DNA of 64,000 bases from Pontederia crassipes. Lineage: Eukaryota > Streptophyta > Magnoliopsida > Commelinales > Pontederiaceae. The stretch spans positions 65,850,696 through 65,914,695 of the forward strand of contig CM060188.1 in assembly GCA_030549335.1 (NCBI GenBank), written 5' to 3'. Positions 1 to 10,790 of this stretch are shown here, one piece after another (the first letter of the stretch is position 1; each line of letters opens with the position of its first letter). The notes beneath the pieces are model-generated. The model saw nothing but the letters and a program-made list of their open reading frames with translations. It did no database searches and was not told the origin of the DNA. Both the position numbers and the translations under genes were made by a program.

Positions 1-144
1 TAAGCTAGATGGGGCACCTATCGTGGCACTGATTCACATCATGGTTTAGATAATTACACACTTGTATGTTTGCAATGGTATTCTTTAAAAGTGGAGAGTT
101 CTTTCAACCCATGAATAAGATGAAAGATTTTGAATGGCTAAAGG

Positions 145-1003
145 TGATTGGAAGGACTTTGTCCTTGTGAACATGAACAATTAATATGAATATGAAATGA
201 AATGAAAAGACATGAACCATAATGATTCCTTACAATTTATTATCACTCTTGATTTATTTTGTTTACTTCATGCATATTTTGATGGATCATTTTTATGACG
301 TATTATGAATTCACATTTAACTTTATGCTAACGATTGAGCTTGCTCTTCTATGTGATCCCCACAAGTAATGAGATGATATGCGAGCATGATTAGTGTGTG
401 TGTGGTGACTACAATTTAGGTGATGTGTGCACATGTTTATCTAGAGTTATTATGAGTATTTTATTTTATTGAGTTGTATTTGGATGATGTATAGGACGAG
501 TTATACTATGGCATGAATTTTTATATGCCTTGTATTGAGACGATATGATGTATCTTTTCATTTTATTTAGTTTTTGTATTTCTCATATTTATTTATTGTA
601 ATATTTTATTATTAAGTATTCCGCTTATCTATCAGTTTTCTTGACCATCTGGGTCAACGAAAGAGTCAAAGTAGTACTGAAAATAGTAGCGCACGAAAGG
701 AGACTCCGTCATGTGGCGGTGTCAAATTTTGAGGTGTTACATGTGGTGTCTCATGAGTGTATCGACAAGAGATAAACTTGAGTGTCAATGTATGGTTGAC
801 AAAGTCGAACCACAAAAAAATAATTATGTATGTGAATGCAATGATGATTAATTTTTTTTGAAAAATGTGAAGGAACAATGCTTGAGATGTAATGACTCAA
901 GATTATGGACTATGTTATCAATGAATGGTCCCACATGGATAAAATGGAGGTATTATGTCTTCTAAGCTACATTTTTCACCTATAAAAATACATATTTGTG
1001 TGT
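145..1003. repeat. Direct repeat, copy 1 (about 0.85 kb)
   Basis: This stretch aligns with 3107-3941 over its whole length, with scattered substitutions and small gaps. Shared landmarks include GAAGGACTTTGTCCTT, ATGCTAACGATTGAGCTTG and TTGACCATCT.GGTCAACGA (an inverted repeat around TTGACC/GGTCAA). Both copies contain a TTTTGAGG.GTTACATGTGG segment resembling the terminal TGTAACACC of plant gypsy LTRs. No coding potential was found. It could be a pair of LTRs of a short or internally replaced element, or a segmental duplication. The family is not identified. Confidence 0.75.
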
Positions 1004-2085
1004 TATGACAGCCAAAGTGAACACTATTTTATAGATCAAGAATCTCCCATATGCACTTGAACCATATAGAAACATGGGCCTACTCAATCAGATGAGTCCC
1101 AATGTTATGGATCAAAGTAATAGAATGTAGAATAAAAAAAGCACGAGAGGTGAATTGGGTATTTAAAATCGCAATTGAAAATTTTAAAATCATTTTAGAA
1201 ATAGAAGATACAAACATAAGAAGATAAGATGTGCTAATGAAGTTCGGCCCACCTCATTGACCTACATCATTGTTCCGACTCCTCAACATCAAGATCGTCA
1301 AAGATTCACTATCTTTCTCTTTTCTTGTAGAAAGAGATTCACTATCAACACCACACCATCTTCTTTTTTTTACACCACACATTTTCTTACAATGAACTCT
1401 CAAATTCGCTAAACAAGTAGACAAGGATTCCCTCCAACTCTCTTCTTTCAATAAACTGTCACACTTAAAACCTAGGAGAGAGAAGAGATGATTAGCAAAA
1501 TAGGACTATTGGATGTGCTTTGGACTTGGATGATGATTCGCAATGTTTTCCCTTGTTGTTTGATGTTCATACTTCGACATCACTTTTATAGGCTTATTGA
1601 GAAGGTATGGCTATTAGAAACCTTTTTCAAAAAGCTGATTTTGTCAACAGGTGCCCATTATCCATTATGTACAGTAAATACACATTACACTATTTGTCTT
1701 TTCTATAGTGAACGTCTATTCAATAAATCGATCGTCCACTATGACAATATATAACCATTACTCAAACATAGCTAGTCGTCCTTCATGCTTCGGTCATCCG
1801 ATCCACATCATTTTCAATTTTGATCCTCAGAATGAACGTCCCTTCCATGAGTCATCCATTCTAACCTCCAGTATAAAACTCGGCCCAACTGGTCGGATCG
1901 ATCTACGGCTCTCAAAATGGCCCACGTGTCATGCCCATTTTTTGCCATGTCCCAGAGATAGGGCGCTGCACGGTTTGGCAGCGGGACGCACCCTGCCAGG
2001 TTTGAAAAAAATGCCCACTTTGATATTATGCCCGGATTGGCATAATTCCCAGTTTGGCAACAGGATCCGACTAGGGCGCCTATCG
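1004..2085. other. Unassigned spacer between repeat copies
   Basis: No recognisable gene or transposon domain. The first part is AT-rich with a CT-rich patch at about 1300-1390. Open frames here are short and lack any known motif. The sequence is bracketed by the two direct repeats, so it is probably internal or inserted repeat DNA. Confidence 0.4.
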
Positions 2086-2925
2086 TCCAATGCAGCGAGC
2101 GAGTAGGCGGTGCAACACTCCTAGTTCAAGTAGGAGTAGGACTCCTAGTCCAAGTGGGAGTAGGACTCCAAGTCCTAATAGGAGTTGGGATGAGCATGGC
2201 GAATGTACGACGATGCGAGGAGGATGTGGGACGCAGGAATGTGCAGGCGGCGCATTCCCTACCCACTTTGGCAGAATGTCCGGTTTGGCATTCTGCCTAG
2301 TTTGGGCAGCGGGGTGACGTACAATAGTGCGGCGTGCAGCGACATGGTGGAGGCAGTCCGGCCCGACTCGACTCATCCCAGATATCTAGCAAGCTTCGAG
2401 AAGGAAGGCTAACCACTAGGAGCGACGCACGGTTGTTCCAAAAATGGAGGTAACAAATGAAAAGTAAGGTGCAGGTGGCACCTACTTTCCATGTCGACCT
2501 ATGAGGGCAATCAGGCGGATTGTCCTAGACGTCAAACTTGGAAAGTAGGTCAACAGATTATGGAAGGCAATCAAGGCAGCCAAAGAGGGTTTTGCATATT
2601 GAGGAGATCGAGAAGGATCCCTTGATTTATGGAAAGTTAAAATAGGATGGTTAATGTGTAGCCGACCCTAGCTTGTATAAATAGACACGTGTAAGTGGCT
2701 TGTACATGGATCCGGAGATGGAATATATTATAAGCTTCCCTCCTTTATCCTTGTGTGTGTTCTATGAGTGTTCTTCTTATGCATTGTGGTATAGCATACT
2801 GAGGGATGAACCAGAGAGGTATCCTATAGTAGTGTTCTTGGAAGCTGAAAAGACGTCCTGGAGAGGGGAGGTGTCGTGCCGCACGGGGTTTTCGAAGGAG
2901 CGAAAACTTAGCCCGTGACAAGTGG
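2086..2925 (+). mobile_element. LTR-like remnant with core promoter
   Basis: A GC-richer block than its surroundings. It has a TATA box (2676-2683) and ends in CCCGTGACA followed by AGTGGTAAATCAAGG. The latter resembles an LTR 3' end followed by a degenerate initiator-tRNA-Met primer-binding site (consensus TGGTATCAGAGC). A short tandem repeat of GGACTCCTAGTCCAAGTGGG type lies at about 2118-2190. No matching second LTR is seen in the window. The 5' boundary is approximate and the LTR assignment is inference from promoter plus terminus. Confidence 0.4.
2676..2683 (+). promoter_or_regulatory. TATA box (TATAAATA) in LTR-like remnant
   Basis: TATAAATA followed by GACACGTGT, which contains the G-box core CACGTG. 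It lies about 240 bases upstream of the putative LTR end. Confidence 0.45.
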
Positions 2926-3106
2926 TAAATCAAGGGTAGACCAAGTTCACACTTGGAGGTCCAGATTCGAGTAGAGCTTTGAGGACGCAATGAGAAGAAT
3001 CACAAAAGAAGACACGTCTTGATGAAGAACAAGCGGTTGGTTGCAGAAAGATCGACGTCCTAAGAAGGATGCGATGCAAGGCTTGGCGGGTCCCTAGAGG
3101 CCCAAG

Positions 3107-3941
3107 GTGAATGGAAGGACTTTGTCCTTATGAACATGAACAATTAATATGAATATGAAATCAAATGAAAATACATGAGCCATAATTATTCCTTATGATT
3201 TATTATCACTCGTGATTTATTTTGTTTGCTTCATGCATATTTTGATTTTATGACGTATTATGAATTCACACTTAGCTTTATGCTAACGATTGAGCTTGCT
3301 CTTCTATGTGATCCCCACAAGTAATGAGATGATATGCGAGCATGATTAATGTGTGTGTGGTAACTACAATTTAGCTTATGTGTGCACATGGTTATTTAGA
3401 GTTATTATGAGTATTTTATTTTATCAAGTTGTATTTGGATGATGTATAGGACAAGTTGTACTATGGCATGAAATTTTATATGCCTTGTATTGAGATTATA
3501 TGATGTATCTTTTTCATTTTATTTGTTGTAATATTTTGTTATTAAGTATTCCGCTTATCTATCAGTTTTCTTGACCATCTAGGTCAACGAAAGAGTCAAA
3601 GTAGTATCGAAAAAAGTAGTGCACAAAAGGAGACTCCGTCATGTGGGGGTGTCGAATTTTGAGGCGTTACATGTGGCGTCTCATGAGTGTATCGATGGGA
3701 CATAAACTTGGGTGTCAATGTATGGTTGAGAAAGTCGAACCACAAAAAAATAATTATGTATGTGAATGCTATGATGATTAATTTTTTTTTTGAAAAATGC
3801 AAAGGAACACTGCTTAAGATGTAATGACTCAAGATTATGGACTATGGTATCAATGAATGGTCCCACATGGATAAAAAATGGAGGTAATTATATCTTCTAA
3901 GCTATAATTTTCACCTATAAAAATACATATTCGTGTGCTAT
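3107..3941. repeat. Direct repeat, copy 2, truncated by LTR insertion
   Basis: Second copy of the repeat at 145-1003. Homology stops at 3941, exactly where the TGATGCACG terminus of an Athila-type LTR begins, so that insertion post-dates the duplication. Copy 1 continues a few bases further. Confidence 0.75.
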
Positions 3942-4204
3942 TGATGCACGAAAAATCATGCATTAGTTTAGGCATTAGCATTTAGAATGTTTCATGTTTA
4001 GAAAGGTGGAGTTTTGTTTTACTTTTATATAATTTCCTTTATATTTAATTTTTGCCTAAGTCTGCAAATTATTCACGGTAGGATATGAGAAAACGTTCAA
4101 ATTAAGGCAAGAAAATGCCCTAAAACAACTCAGAAGGCTATCACAATCCTGACAATTCTTTTCATGATCGTGACAGAAAGATATTGCAATTAGAAAATTG
4201 GCTA

Positions 4205-4350
4205 AGTTACTGTGACGGCCGTGACAGTTTCTGTCACAGTCATGACAAAGAGATTTTCTAGCACGAAAGTTTTTAAGTCCTTTTCAGCCATGACAGCCCA
4301 CTATCACAGCCATGAAGGACTTGGTCACGGCTGTGACGGTGGTATATTGG
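4205..4350. repeat. Cluster of TCACGGCCGTGA-like palindromes in U3
   Basis: Repeated imperfect dyads such as TGACGGCCGTGACAG, CTGTCACAGTCATGAC, TCACAGCCATGA and TCACGGCTGTGACGG occur within about 150 bases, roughly 75-220 bases upstream of the TATA box. The same cluster is in the inverted A1 copy at about 46880-47090. The role is unknown; a dimeric DNA-binding site is one possibility. Confidence 0.7.
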
Positions 4351-4422
4351 ACAGTTATGGGAGATATTTTATCCACTTTTTGGATAGATTTTCGATTTCT
4401 TTCCTTAGGGGACGAGAAAAAC

Positions 4423-4429
4423 TATAAAA
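4423..4429 (+). promoter_or_regulatory. TATA box of A1 LTR
   Basis: TATAAAA followed by GGAGGCAGAAG. It lies just downstream of the palindrome cluster and about 870 bases before the LTR end, consistent with a U3/R boundary. Confidence 0.6.
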
Positions 4430-5294
4430 GGAGGCAGAAGATGACTTGGAAAAGGATCTCTTGAGCATAGAATTGAAGCCTACAAAGAGGAGAAGAGCGA
4501 AAACAATAGTGAAGTTCTATCGAAAACTCGCGAGAGCACGTGCACAACGGCTGCTAGAGTTCTTTGTTTTCTTTTCCCAATATTTTTCATTAAATTTGAT
4601 GTTGTTATTCTCATATTTATTTCTTCATTAGGGTCATCTTAGTTGAACCCTATTTATGTTTTGGAGTTTTTCTTAATATTAGTTTGATTTGAATCTTTAA
4701 TAGCATTGCAATTTTATGTTTAATGCTTTCCTTTGATTCCATGATTCATGATTTGATTGCTATTTGAGAATTAAGTGATTATTTTCATAATAGTTTCTAG
4801 GATTGATATTATTTATTGCATGTGACATAGGGAAATCGAAAGAGACCTAATTTGTGTAGTTATTAAGGTGACTTGAGAAAGTCCTTAATATTAATTTTGA
4901 TTTAATGCTCTTTTAATTAATTAAATAAATTAAAAATTGAAAGAATTAATTTATTTTAATTATTCTTAAGATAGTAGTTAAAGCCTGAAATATTGGCTAA
5001 CTAAATTTGGGAATTCATTTTGTTATTGCTTCAACTAATTCTAAGCTGACAAAATTTGTTATATTTTAGTGGTGATACTTAGGTGCCTTAATTATCAAAT
5101 TATTATTTCTCCAGGTGATCATTTCCTCTATTTTTATTATTTTCTTTTTATTCACATCTGAAATCATATATTTTCTTAATTTCTCAATTAACAAGGTTCA
5201 AATAGAATCTAAGTTATTAACCGTCCTCGTGGGAATGATAACTTTACTCATTCACTTTATTATTTGGGCGATGCTATCAATTCTACATGCATCA

Positions 5295-5320
5295 AGTTTT
5301 TGATGCCATTGTCGTGGACG
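5295..5320 (+). other. Degenerate primer-binding site (tRNA-Asp type) of A1 element
   Basis: AGTTTTTGATGCCATTGTCG is a mutated version of the TTTGGCGCCGTTGTCGGGGA that follows 5' LTRs of Athila/Tat-type plant gypsy elements. A better preserved inverted relative is at 45003-45027. Confidence 0.6.
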
Positions 5321-5709
5321 GTGTTTAATAGCTTTTATTTTTATTTTACTTGTTATTTAAGAGTTTTTATTTTTCTATTAAATTCCACGTAGATTCTTTT
5401 TAGTTTACATACTTTCATATCTTTTTATCTTGTGTGACTAGGAAATATCTGTTGGATTTAAGTTTTAATGACATATAAAATTATATTTTGCAAATACAAA
5501 TCGCGAAAGATTAAAGTTAAAATGCTGAAAAAGTTTAAAGAAAAAGGAATAACTTTATGCACTATACTTTGATTAAATAATTAACTATGATACTATTATA
5601 TTTTAGATGAATAATAAATATCAAAGTTGTAGAGAATTCTGTAGCTTTCCATGGAATAAAAAATCATCTCATTTGGATAATTGTGCAAAAGGTTATGCTT
5701 AAAATGTTG

Positions 5710-5990
5710 CAGGACGGTCGAGCTGTCGGTTGGAAAATAGGTCGACCGGTCAAGAACACAGTCGACTGGTCAGGAACACAGGTTGACCTGTCCAGAACAT
5801 AGGTCGGCCGATCAGTGCAAAAAATGCCCATTTTCAACATACAAAAAGTCGAGACTGTACCGATTGAGATACTGGTCGACCGTTCCGGAACACAGGTTGA
5901 CCGAACATTACAGAATTCACCAAGGCTCATATTTTTTTCATAAAAGAAAGTGTACCGGTCAACCGGTCCATATGTGCGATCGACCGGCCT
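5710..5990. repeat. GGTCGACCGG palindrome array in copia LTR
   Basis: Four units of roughly 21 bases (5739-5815) follow the pattern GGTCGACCGGTCAAGAACAC, with variants GTCGACTGGTCAGGAACAC, GTTGACCTGTCCAGAACAT and GTCGGCCGATC. Additional ACCGGTCAACCGGT and GATCGACCGGCC sites lie nearer the TATA box. Confidence 0.75.
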
Positions 5991-6074
5991 CTGAGTCGAA
6001 TGAACAGTAACGGTCAAATTTGAAGGAGAAAATTGTGGAATATTTTTTGGACGACATTCTCACTTGCTGAAGCC

Positions 6075-6081
6075 TATAAAA
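6075..6081 (+). promoter_or_regulatory. TATA box of copia C1 LTR
   Basis: CTATAAAAGGAGTGCCAAAG, the same context as at 52395 in the solo LTR of this family. Confidence 0.65.
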
Positions 6082-6445
6082 GGAGTGCCAAAGCCAGAAG
6101 AAAGAGCACACATCAAAGCATTGAAGCAAAACTTCAAAAAATTAAAAGAAAATTATTTCTCTTGAAGTTATCATTTTGAGTTTTTCTTTCTTTCTCTCTT
6201 CCATTCTTTTGAGATTAGCTTTGTAAAAGAGAAACATTTTGTTCAGGAAAAATAGAGAGAGCTCTTATCTAAAAGAGGTTCTAAATCTTACCTCTTGAGT
6301 GAGAGAAAAAAATTAACTTCTTAGGAGGAGAGATTGCCTTGCCTCTCGAAGCGGAGAAAAGGTGATTGATGTAAAGGATTTTCTTCCTTGCCCAATTTGA
6401 AACAAAGGAAGGGATTAGTGGAATCTCCGGTGGCCAAGGTGTTCG

Positions 6446-7290
6446 GATGATCGCTAATCGCAGAATGTAACGACCATTTCAAAACGGACGACTGTTGATT
6501 TATCGGTCGACCGTTGGACAGAGTGCAAGACTATACTTGTCTCCATAACGGTCGATCGATAATGAATCGATCGCCTGTTCTGGGATGACAAACACACGAT
6601 TTCTACATCTTTTCTTTCCAATCTTGCATACATTAACATATTGAACACATATTGATTTTCAAGCATCATATGAGACATTTCTTAACATTCTTAACACTCT
6701 AATCATGATCCACATGGGATTTTCACATAAAGTCCTCTAACATGTTAATCAAGATCATAAATGTACATGAGCTTTAAACGTTTTCATAATAAACTAACAT
6801 AACAATAATAAACATTCTAATACTAAGCATAATGAGCAATAGAACATAAAGATATGGTACTCATGATATTCTAATCATGGATAGCAATAGAATAATAATT
6901 TAAAGAAACATGAAGCATCAAATACACCTTCCTTAAATCTTCATCTAAGAATAAAGAGTTTGTTCTTTAATTCCTAATCCACACAATCAAACATCATTAG
7001 GGGGAAGATTAGGATGATTGGATCCCTCAACATACCTTGATTAACAAGCCCTAAATCCTTAATTTCTTCCTCTCTTCTCTCTACTTCTTCACTTAGCTGA
7101 ATCTACCCATGTCCTCTCCTTGATGTTTCTGTCCACCAGCTTTCATGGGACAATGTAGTGCAATGGAGGGAGATTAGCATGGAGAAAAAGAAAATTTACT
7201 GTAGCAGCAATAGGGTGCTTTCTATTGACCAAAAGGTAAACCATGAAGACGTATTGTAGCAGGGAGGGTGAGAGAGTGAGCTCTCCTTGC
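6446..7290 (-). repeat. Left (3') LTR copy of the minus-strand gypsy element, partial
   Basis: Matches the right LTR at 10660-11435, including CGCAGAATGTAACGACCATT, GGTCGACCGTTGGACAGAG, ATCAAGATCATAAATGTACA and GGGAGGGTGAGAGAGTGAG. It is cut at the left by the copia LTR. The right limit blurs into the 140-bp tandem duplication. Confidence 0.7.
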
Positions 7291-7535
7291 TGCTCACTCT
7301 CCAAAAATTAAGATGGATTCACAATCCAAGACACTCGTCAAAAATTCTCTTGCTCCTTTCTTGATCATTTTGCATGCCTTAGTTGCCGAAATTATGTAGC
7401 AGGGAGGGCGAGAGAGTGAGCTCTCCTTGCTGCTCACTCTCCAAAAATTAAGATGGATTCACAATTCAAGACACTCGTCAAAAATTCTCTTGCTCCTTTC
7501 TTGATCATTTTGCATGCCTTAGTTGCCGAAATTAG
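7256..7535 (-). repeat. Two-copy 140-bp tandem duplication across a pol/LTR junction
   Basis: 7256-7395 and 7396-7535 are nearly identical (GTAGCAGGGAGGG...TTGCCGAAATTA). Each unit joins LTR-derived sequence (GAGAGAGTGAGCTCTC) to pol-derived sequence just downstream of the protease. The unit contains the inverted repeat GAGAGTGAG/CTCACTCTC. The duplication therefore arose after the deletion that fused pol to the LTR. Confidence 0.8.
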
Positions 7536-8785
7536 CACATTGGCTTTCTTGGAGAGAATTTCCCTAATCATTGTAGGTTTTTCATGATGGTCACCTATAA
7601 AAACTTTCTTTTCTTTGCAATACATACAAGCATCATTATAGGATAATCAATCTATTCTTAGGATTACATCATAATCTATCATAGAAAGTAATATGAGGTC
7701 ACATGAAAAATTCTTCCTATCTATTTCTATAGATACATTGGGAATGTATCTTCTAACGGCTACCATGCCGATGGGAGTCACTACTTCTAGTTGACAATTT
7801 GTAATTAGAGGTCTTACTTGTAGCATGCTAGCAAATGCATGTGAGATAAAGAAATGAGTTGCACCCGAATCGAAGAGAACATTTACATAATGATCGGCAA
7901 TTAGAATATTACCTTGGATCACGTCATTTTCTAGTGTGACCTCATCAACTTCTGTGGCAAAAACTCTTTCTGGAGTTCTTCGTGAGTTTGCCACCATTTT
8001 TCCTTTGTCCCGATTGCCCCCTTGATTCTTCGGGCAGTCTCTTACGTAGTGGCCCATCTTGCCACATTGTAGACAAGCTCCGGTCTTGAAGTGACATTCA
8101 CCAAAATGGGACCTTCCACAATTAGAGCAGACGGGTTTTGTTGGCTCCACCTTCTTTGGAGAGTGATATGGGACTTTCCTTGAGCTTTTTCCCTCGTGCA
8201 TCTTGATCGCTTTTTGCTTAGCATCTTTCCTTTCGTTGTACTTTCTTTCATGTTCAGCGGCAAGCTCCACCGCATCCTTCATAGTGGTGTAGCGACCACT
8301 CCTAACCCATGGTTGCAGTCCGAGATTCAGACCATTGATAAACCTCTTTGTCCTTCGGAGCTCATTCTCATTGAGCTCCCCATACTTCTCCAGCCTCAAA
8401 AAGGTGTTCACGTACACATCCATAGTCATATTACCTTGGACGAGGTTGAGAAACTCGTCCCTCTTCTTTTCCTTCACATGATTAGGGAAGAAACGAGTCT
8501 CAAACACCTCTACGAAGCTTTCCCATTCGACTCTTTTTCACTCTCGAAAGTGATCTTCAAAAGTGCCTTCCACCATGCCTTGACTTGCCGCAAAGGCGAT
8601 GTGTGGCATACATGACCTTGCGGTCTCTGGCACATTCCATGACCTTGAGGATGCCCCATACTTCTTCGATCAACGACTCAGCTAACTCGGGATCTCCTAC
8701 TCCATCAAATTTTGGAGGTTGGAGCCTTAAGAACCTCTCTATGGAGTACTCTGGTTCAATGGGTCTTTCGACATTTTGTGCCTAG
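7437..8785 (-). pseudogene. gag-protease of minus-strand Ty3/gypsy element, broken
   Basis: Minus-strand coding remnant of a gypsy polyprotein. The N-terminal gag region (RFLRLQPPKFDG, then AWWKALLKITFE in another frame) is shifted at about 8590-8510. An open frame then runs from 8507 with the rest of gag, a CCHC zinc knuckle (CLQCGKMGHYVRDC, residues 145-158 of that frame; a second Cys-rich CSNCGRSHFGEC precedes it) and an aspartic protease with an intact DSGATHFF active site (residues 213-220). A TGA at 7647-7649 stands where a Trp codon is expected. The same frame then continues through the region linking protease to RT (ISATKACKMIKKG) and ends near 7437 at the deletion. The product would have packaged and processed element RNA, but the locus cannot encode a working polyprotein. 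Confidence 0.85.
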
Positions 8786-8949
8786 AAACATTATTAGCAT
8801 AAGCTAGTCATACGATAACATTTACCTTTAGGTTCAGTGGCACCTCCTGACGATTGTACATGGACTTTACATTTATACATTTTACTTAGACACTTTAGCC
8901 AACCAATGGCTTACACATCCTAAAACCTATACATACGAGCCAAAACTAT

Positions 8950-8962
8950 GGCTCTGATACCA
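8950..8962 (-). other. Primer-binding site, initiator tRNA-Met type
   Basis: The minus strand reads TGGTATCAGAGCC, the perfect plant LTR-retrotransposon primer-binding site. It lies 8 bases inside the LTR end at 8971 and fixes both orientation and the 5' LTR. Confidence 0.9.
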
Positions 8963-9879
8963 TACTATAATGCCCTCAAAATTCGGCCCTAAATTGAACT
9001 TTGTCGAATCTTAGGCGACGTTACATTGACATGATCTAATTACATAAAACTTTGTAGAGGAAACATAATCATAATATAAACATGAAATATTAATTGCATA
9101 AATAGCGGAAGACTTCATAAGTGAATAAAATCTCAAGATACATAAACTGGCCCATGGGCCTAATAGGCTCTAACGTATATCCAATAAAGGGTTCATCATA
9201 CATAAATGAGTTCAAGTATAGTACATCACTCGATAAGAGGCCCTTAAGCCATACATACTTAACCCTCATAAGGGTTCATCATCATGACATAAAAAAGTAA
9301 ACAACTTGGATCGTAGCCCGACAGACCCATGTGCAATGTTGTCGTCACGAGTCTCTCGCCGTCGAGCCTAAGCCTCCTCCATACCTGCACGGATCCATAG
9401 GGTGTAGGGGATTTCTCCCGTTAGAGTATATTGAGACCCATGTATGCTATGATCTTATAACATAATTCCTACATGTCATGGCATATGCATTTCATCGTCA
9501 TGGAATATAAATCATATGCATGCTATGAGCTACTTATGCATATTATATGGCATGTGAACATATCATCATGGCAAGATAAGATAACATGTAGCATCATAAT
9601 CTTTAGATCAAGCATATCATAACTTATCATCGTACTTATCATTATGCTAATGCATATTATAATCTTATCTTACTTTACTTTGTCATCTTTATTCATAACA
9701 TCATATGATGTGATAAGTGGACATTCATAATGCATCCTCATAGGTGCCTTCTTCATACTTCTTTATCATATTTAACTTTATGTCCCAAATCATTCATCAT
9801 TCATTTTTTCATCTTTCATCTTTACTTAGACGATTTCTTATCTTGTCGATTGAGAAGGGTGATGGCTCATAGATCTTAA

Positions 9880-10050
9880 CTCTCACCCGTAGTTGAGGTC
9901 TTAATCCTCATTCGTAGATGAGGTCTTAACCCTCTCCCGTAGGCGAGGTCTTAACCCTCTCCCGTAGGAGAGGTCATTACCCTCATTCGTCAATGAGATC
10001 ATTACCCTCATTCGTCAATGAGATCTTCCCCCACCCGTCGGTGGAGTCTT
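9880..10050. repeat. Hairpin-forming minisatellite, about 31 bp unit
   Basis: About five to six units of the form GAGGTCTTAACCCTCTCCCGTAG. Each unit carries a small dyad: CTCATTCGTCAATGAG, CTCTCCCGTAGGAGAG, CTCATTCGTAGATGAG, CCACCCGTCGGTGG. Stem bases change in compensating pairs between units (CTCATT/AATGAG against CTCTCC/GGAGAG), while the loop keeps CGT. Confidence 0.75.
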
Positions 10051-10226
10051 AGGTAGGGTACCGATTGATTCCAAGTCATAAAAATGCCACACATTCATCA
10101 ATCCGTCTTTTAATCATATTCATCAATACATATAATCATTCAATACATGTTGCATATTTTAACCCTATTTTAGATCATAGAAACTTCAATCATGCTAAGT
10201 GTGGACATTCAAACATAATCAATCAT

Positions 10227-10790
10227 CTTTCAGAACGGACGATCGTTTTGGGTTACGGTCGACCGCTAGACTAATATCGGACGATCGGTAGGATTATCAG
10301 TCGACCGTTATGGTCCTTCGGACGATCGAAATAGGGCGTTTGGTCGACCGCTAATCACAGTGAGTGATGACTCTCTAAATCGGACGACCATTGAAATATC
10401 GATCGACCGTTTTAGGTCATTTGGACGGTTGAAACTGAACTTCGGTTCGACCGCTAATCATAGTGTCTGATGACTCTCTAAAACGGACGACCGTTAGGAT
10501 ATCGGTAGACCGTTAAGGGTCTTTCGGACGATGGAAATTGGACTTCGGTTCGACCGCTAATCACAGTGTATGACAGCTATTCAAATCGGATGACCGCTGA
10601 AATATCGATCGACCGTTACATGATTGTCGGATGACCAAAACAGGACGTTCAGATGACCGCTAATCGCAGAATGTAACGACCATTTCAAAACGGACGACCG
10701 TTGGTTTATCGGTCAATCGTTGGACAGAGTGCAAGACCACACTTGTCTCCATAACGATCGATCGATAATGAATCGGTCGCCCATTTTGGG
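10227..10790. repeat. CGGACGATCG / CGGTCGACCG alternating array
   Basis: Ten or so alternating sites of the types CGGACGATCG and TCGGTCGACCGTT, spaced by about 20-45 bases, with linker phrases such as CTAATCACAGTG and ATGACTCTCTAAA recurring every second or third unit. Part of the gypsy LTR. The end of the array is also kept in the left LTR copy (6470-6570). Confidence 0.8.

Larger units (their letters stand above)
3942..5294 (+). mobile_element. Athila-type gypsy LTR, family A1, plus orientation
   Basis: A 1353-bp LTR beginning TGATGCACGAAAAATCATGC and ending CATGCATCA, with the terminal TGATGCA/TGCATCA inverted repeat. The same family recurs inverted at 45730-47287 (solo LTR with TSD) and from 60778 to the window end. 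A degenerate tRNA-Asp-type primer-binding site follows immediately, so this is a 5' LTR in plus orientation. It carries a TATA box at 4423 and, just upstream (about 4150-4350), several copies of a TCACGGCCGTGA-like palindrome. The internal region is lost after about 150 bases to the copia LTR at 5450. Confidence 0.75.
5450..6445 (+). mobile_element. Truncated Ty1/copia LTR (family C1)
   Basis: Begins TGTTGGATTTAAGTTTTAATG and matches the complete solo LTRs at 24588-25925 and 51814-53003 through the promoter and leader. It lacks the 3' part (the AATTCACCCCCTC...ATCCTACA end), which is cut off where gypsy LTR sequence (CGCTAATCGCAGAATGTAAC) begins at about 6446. A TATA box is at 6075. Upstream of it is a run of GGTCGACCGG-type palindromes spaced by about 21 bases (about 5735-5815), with further copies to 5990. 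Confidence 0.75.

Noticed and set aside
2090..2317. Frame with SRSRTPSPSGSRTPSPNRS, resembling an SR protein
   Set aside because: Encoded by a short tandem repeat of GGACTCCTAGTCCAAGTGGG type in an LTR-like remnant. No RNA-binding domain follows and the frame is closed soon after.
9880..10790. Regularly spaced repeats that could suggest a CRISPR array
   Set aside because: Units are imperfect, spacers are not unique, and they are internal to a plant retrotransposon LTR with no cas genes.
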